Shown: in pieces, positions 6,137-7,425 of the stretch
How the letters are laid out: each line of letters begins with the position of its first letter
Position numbering within the stretch: the stretch's first letter is position 1
Source: Clostridiales bacterium DTU023
Lineage (GTDB): Bacteria > Bacillota > Clostridia > Saccharofermentanales > DTU023
Direction of reading: 5' to 3'
Assembly: GCA_001512945.1 (NCBI GenBank)
Contig: LFTF01000101.1
Coordinates: 17,991-25,415 of the forward strand
DNA length: 7,425 bases
The notes under the pieces: generated by a model
Told to the model about the DNA's origin: nothing
Seen by the model: the letters and a program-made list of their open reading frames with translations, nothing else
Databases searched by the model: none
Translations under genes and position numbers: made by a program

Positions 6137-7367
6137 CGTACAGCGGGAATCCGGCACAAAGTACAGCTACCCGGTCGCGGATCTCGTCTTGGCTTTCATC
6201 AAAGCTGAAGACTGCTTTTGCGATCAGTTCGGCAATCTCGCGCATCTCAGGCTGTCCCATGCCGCGTGTTGTGACGGCGGGTGTTCCTACGCGCAATCCA
6301 GACGTAACAAACGGTGATTCCGTCTCGAAAGGAACGGTGTTCTTGTTCGTTGTGATGTGGACTGTGTCGAGGCGCTCTTGCATGTCTCTTCCGGTCACTC
6401 CGGTGCCATGCAGCTTCATCAGAAGCAGGTGGGTGTCGGTGCCGCCGGTAACGAGATTGATACCGTGCTCCACCAATCCTTCGCCCAGAACACGCGCGTT
6501 ATTAACGACATTTTGCTGATATTCCTTAAACGAAGGCTCAAGTGCTTCTTTAAAGGCCACAGCTTTAGCCGCGATAACGTGCATCAAAGGTCCACCCTGA
6601 GTTCCCGGGAAGATAGCTGAGTCAATCTTTTTGCCGTACTCCTCTTTGCAGAGAATGATTCCGCCTCGGGGTCCACGCAGTGTTTTATGTGTGGTAGAGG
6701 TAACAAAATCAGCGTACGGTACGGGGTTCATGTGGAGTCCGGCAGCGATAAGGCCAGCAATATGTGCCATATCAACGAACAGGAGCGCACCCACTTCGTC
6801 TGCGATTTCACGGAATTTTTTGAAGTCAATGGCACGCGGGTAAGCGCTGGCGCCGGCAACAATCATCTTGGGTTTCACTTCAAGTGCGCGTTGACGAACA
6901 ACGTCGTAGTCGATTTGTTCAGTGTCAGGATCAACTTGATAAGCTTCCGCGTTAAAATATTTACCGGAAACATTAATTTTCATACCGTGCGTCAGATGAC
7001 CACCGTGGTTGAGGTCGAGGCCGAGAATTGTGTCTCCCGGTTTTAGCATGGCAAAATAGACTGCAAAGTTCGCCGAGGCACCCGAATGAGGCTGGACGTT
7101 GGCGTGGTCAGCACCAAAGAGTTTTTTGACCCGATCAATAGCCAGCTGTTCGGCGACATCGACGTATTCACATCCGCCGTAATAGCGCTTTCCGGGATAT
7201 CCCTCAGCGTATTTATTAGTCATGACTGAACCCATGGCGTCCAGTACTGCCTGGCTGACAAAGTTCTCCGAAGCGATCAATTCGATGAAATTTCTCTGAC
7301 GGTGTAGCTCATTCATCAAAGACTCATAGATCTCCGGATCAACTGGTTTTATGTTCTCGTATGGCAT
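6123..7367 (-). CDS. glyA: Serine hydroxymethyltransferase
   Basis: A PLP enzyme that interconverts serine plus tetrahydrofolate with glycine plus 5,10-methylene-tetrahydrofolate, the main source of one-carbon units for purine, thymidylate and methionine synthesis. It is cytoplasmic and usually a dimer in bacteria that pairs further. The 414 residues match the normal length. Visible motifs are IASENF (31-36), KYAEGYPGKRYYGG (52-65) with active-site Glu55 and Tyr63, Asp199 and His202 (VDMAHIAGL) at the cofactor, the Schiff-base Lys228 in TSTTHKTLRGPRGG, and Arg359 (GLRVGTPA) for the substrate carboxylate. The ATG at 7367 is fixed by AAAGGAGGT four to five bases upstream. It is the first gene of the minus-strand cluster within the window. 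Its last 14 bases overlap the rarA start. No key residue is missing. Confidence 0.98.
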   Translation of the reverse strand: MPYENIKPVDPEIYESLMNELHRQRNFIELIASENFVSQAVLDAMGSVMTNKYAEGYPGKRYYGGCEYVDVAEQLAIDRVKKLFGADHANVQPHSGASANFAVYFAMLKPGDTILGLDLNHGGHLTHGMKINVSGKYFNAEAYQVDPDTEQIDYDVVRQRALEVKPKMIVAGASAYPRAIDFKKFREIADEVGALLFVDMAHIAGLIAAGLHMNPVPYADFVTSTTHKTLRGPRGGIILCKEEYGKKIDSAIFPGTQGGPLMHVIAAKAVAFKEALEPSFKEYQQNVVNNARVLGEGLVEHGINLVTGGTDTHLLLMKLHGTGVTGRDMQERLDTVHITTNKNTVPFETESPFVTSGLRVGTPAVTTRGMGQPEMREIAELIAKAVFSFDESQDEIRDRVAVLCAGFPLYDDLC

Positions 7368-7370
7368 ATA

Positions 7371-7380
7371 TACCTCCTTT
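7371..7380 (-). promoter_or_regulatory. Strong ribosome binding site of glyA
   Basis: AAAGGAGGTA on the minus strand, almost the full anti-Shine-Dalgarno complement, immediately before the ATG at 7367. It implies high translation and a conventional Gram-positive 16S tail. Confidence 0.9.
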
Positions 7381-7406
7381 AAGGCAAAAAAATAGCACTA
7401 ATGCTT

Positions 7407-7415
7407 ATTTTACCA
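7407..7415 (-). promoter_or_regulatory. Candidate extended -10 element for glyA
   Basis: On the minus strand TGG (7415-7413) followed by TAAAAT (7412-7407) matches an extended -10 (TGnTATAAT) in five of six -10 bases. Transcription would start near 7400 and give a leader of about 33 bases. Any -35 would lie beyond the right edge of the window, so only half of the promoter can be judged. Confidence 0.5.
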
Positions 7416-7425
7416 TAAAAGACTG

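Noticed and set aside
6085..6519. Plus-strand open frame of 144 codons opposite rarA and glyA
   Set aside because: It runs antisense across two well-conserved genes, with low-complexity Ser/Arg content and no family signal. It is a shadow frame.
7384..7402. Stem-loop followed by a T-run in the glyA leader (AGCA-TTAG-TGCT then A and seven T on the minus strand)
   Set aside because: The stem has only four pairs with mismatches beyond it, too weak for an attenuator. The T-run is probably part of the AT-rich leader.
1..7425. CRISPR arrays, tRNA or rRNA genes, insertion sequences, or a defence or biosynthetic system
   Set aside because: No regularly spaced repeats, cloverleaf-like sequences, transposase motifs, long terminal inverted repeats or unfamiliar gene sets were found. 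All long coding regions belong to well-known families.

Overview
The window looks like ordinary chromosome from an anaerobic Gram-positive bacterium of the Clostridia type. That placement is inference, resting on moderate GC content, strong GGAGG ribosome sites, a NifS/IscU-type iron-sulfur pair without the proteobacterial hsc/fdx genes, a long M18 aminopeptidase like those of Clostridia, and a free-standing Xer-like recombinase. No species is claimed.

Layout from left to right. (a) 1-98, minus strand: the first 32 codons of an aspartate-semialdehyde dehydrogenase (asd), running off the left edge. (b) 99-207: a compact divergent promoter region between asd and the recombinase, with a possible -10 for each gene, a short GC-rich hairpin in the predicted asd leader and repeated GCGCAC words. 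(c) 208-1248, plus strand: a complete Xer-family tyrosine recombinase with all six catalytic residues. It is the only plus-strand gene. (d) 1272-1308: a strong stem-loop that can end transcription from both sides. (e) 1343-7367, minus strand: five genes transcribed in the order glyA (serine hydroxymethyltransferase), rarA/mgsA (replication-fork AAA+ ATPase), nifS/iscS (cysteine desulfurase), iscU/nifU (Fe-S scaffold) and an M18 metallo-aminopeptidase. (f) 7368-7425: the glyA leader, with a near-perfect Shine-Dalgarno and an extended -10 element.

The minus-strand genes form a directional cluster. glyA and rarA overlap, and iscU and the aminopeptidase are separated by only 2 bases. Gaps of about 120 and 92 bases flank nifS, so more than one transcript is possible. 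NifS and IscU are a functional pair: the desulfurase supplies persulfide sulfur to the scaffold. The other genes are housekeeping: one-carbon metabolism (GlyA), fork maintenance (RarA) and peptide turnover (M18).

I found no evidence of a previously undescribed system. There is no CRISPR array, tRNA, rRNA, insertion sequence or convincing attachment site. The points most worth checking are modest: C-terminal tails on NifS and IscU, tight coupling of the aminopeptidase to iscU, the start codon of the recombinase, and the small inverted repeats in the asd/recombinase promoter region.
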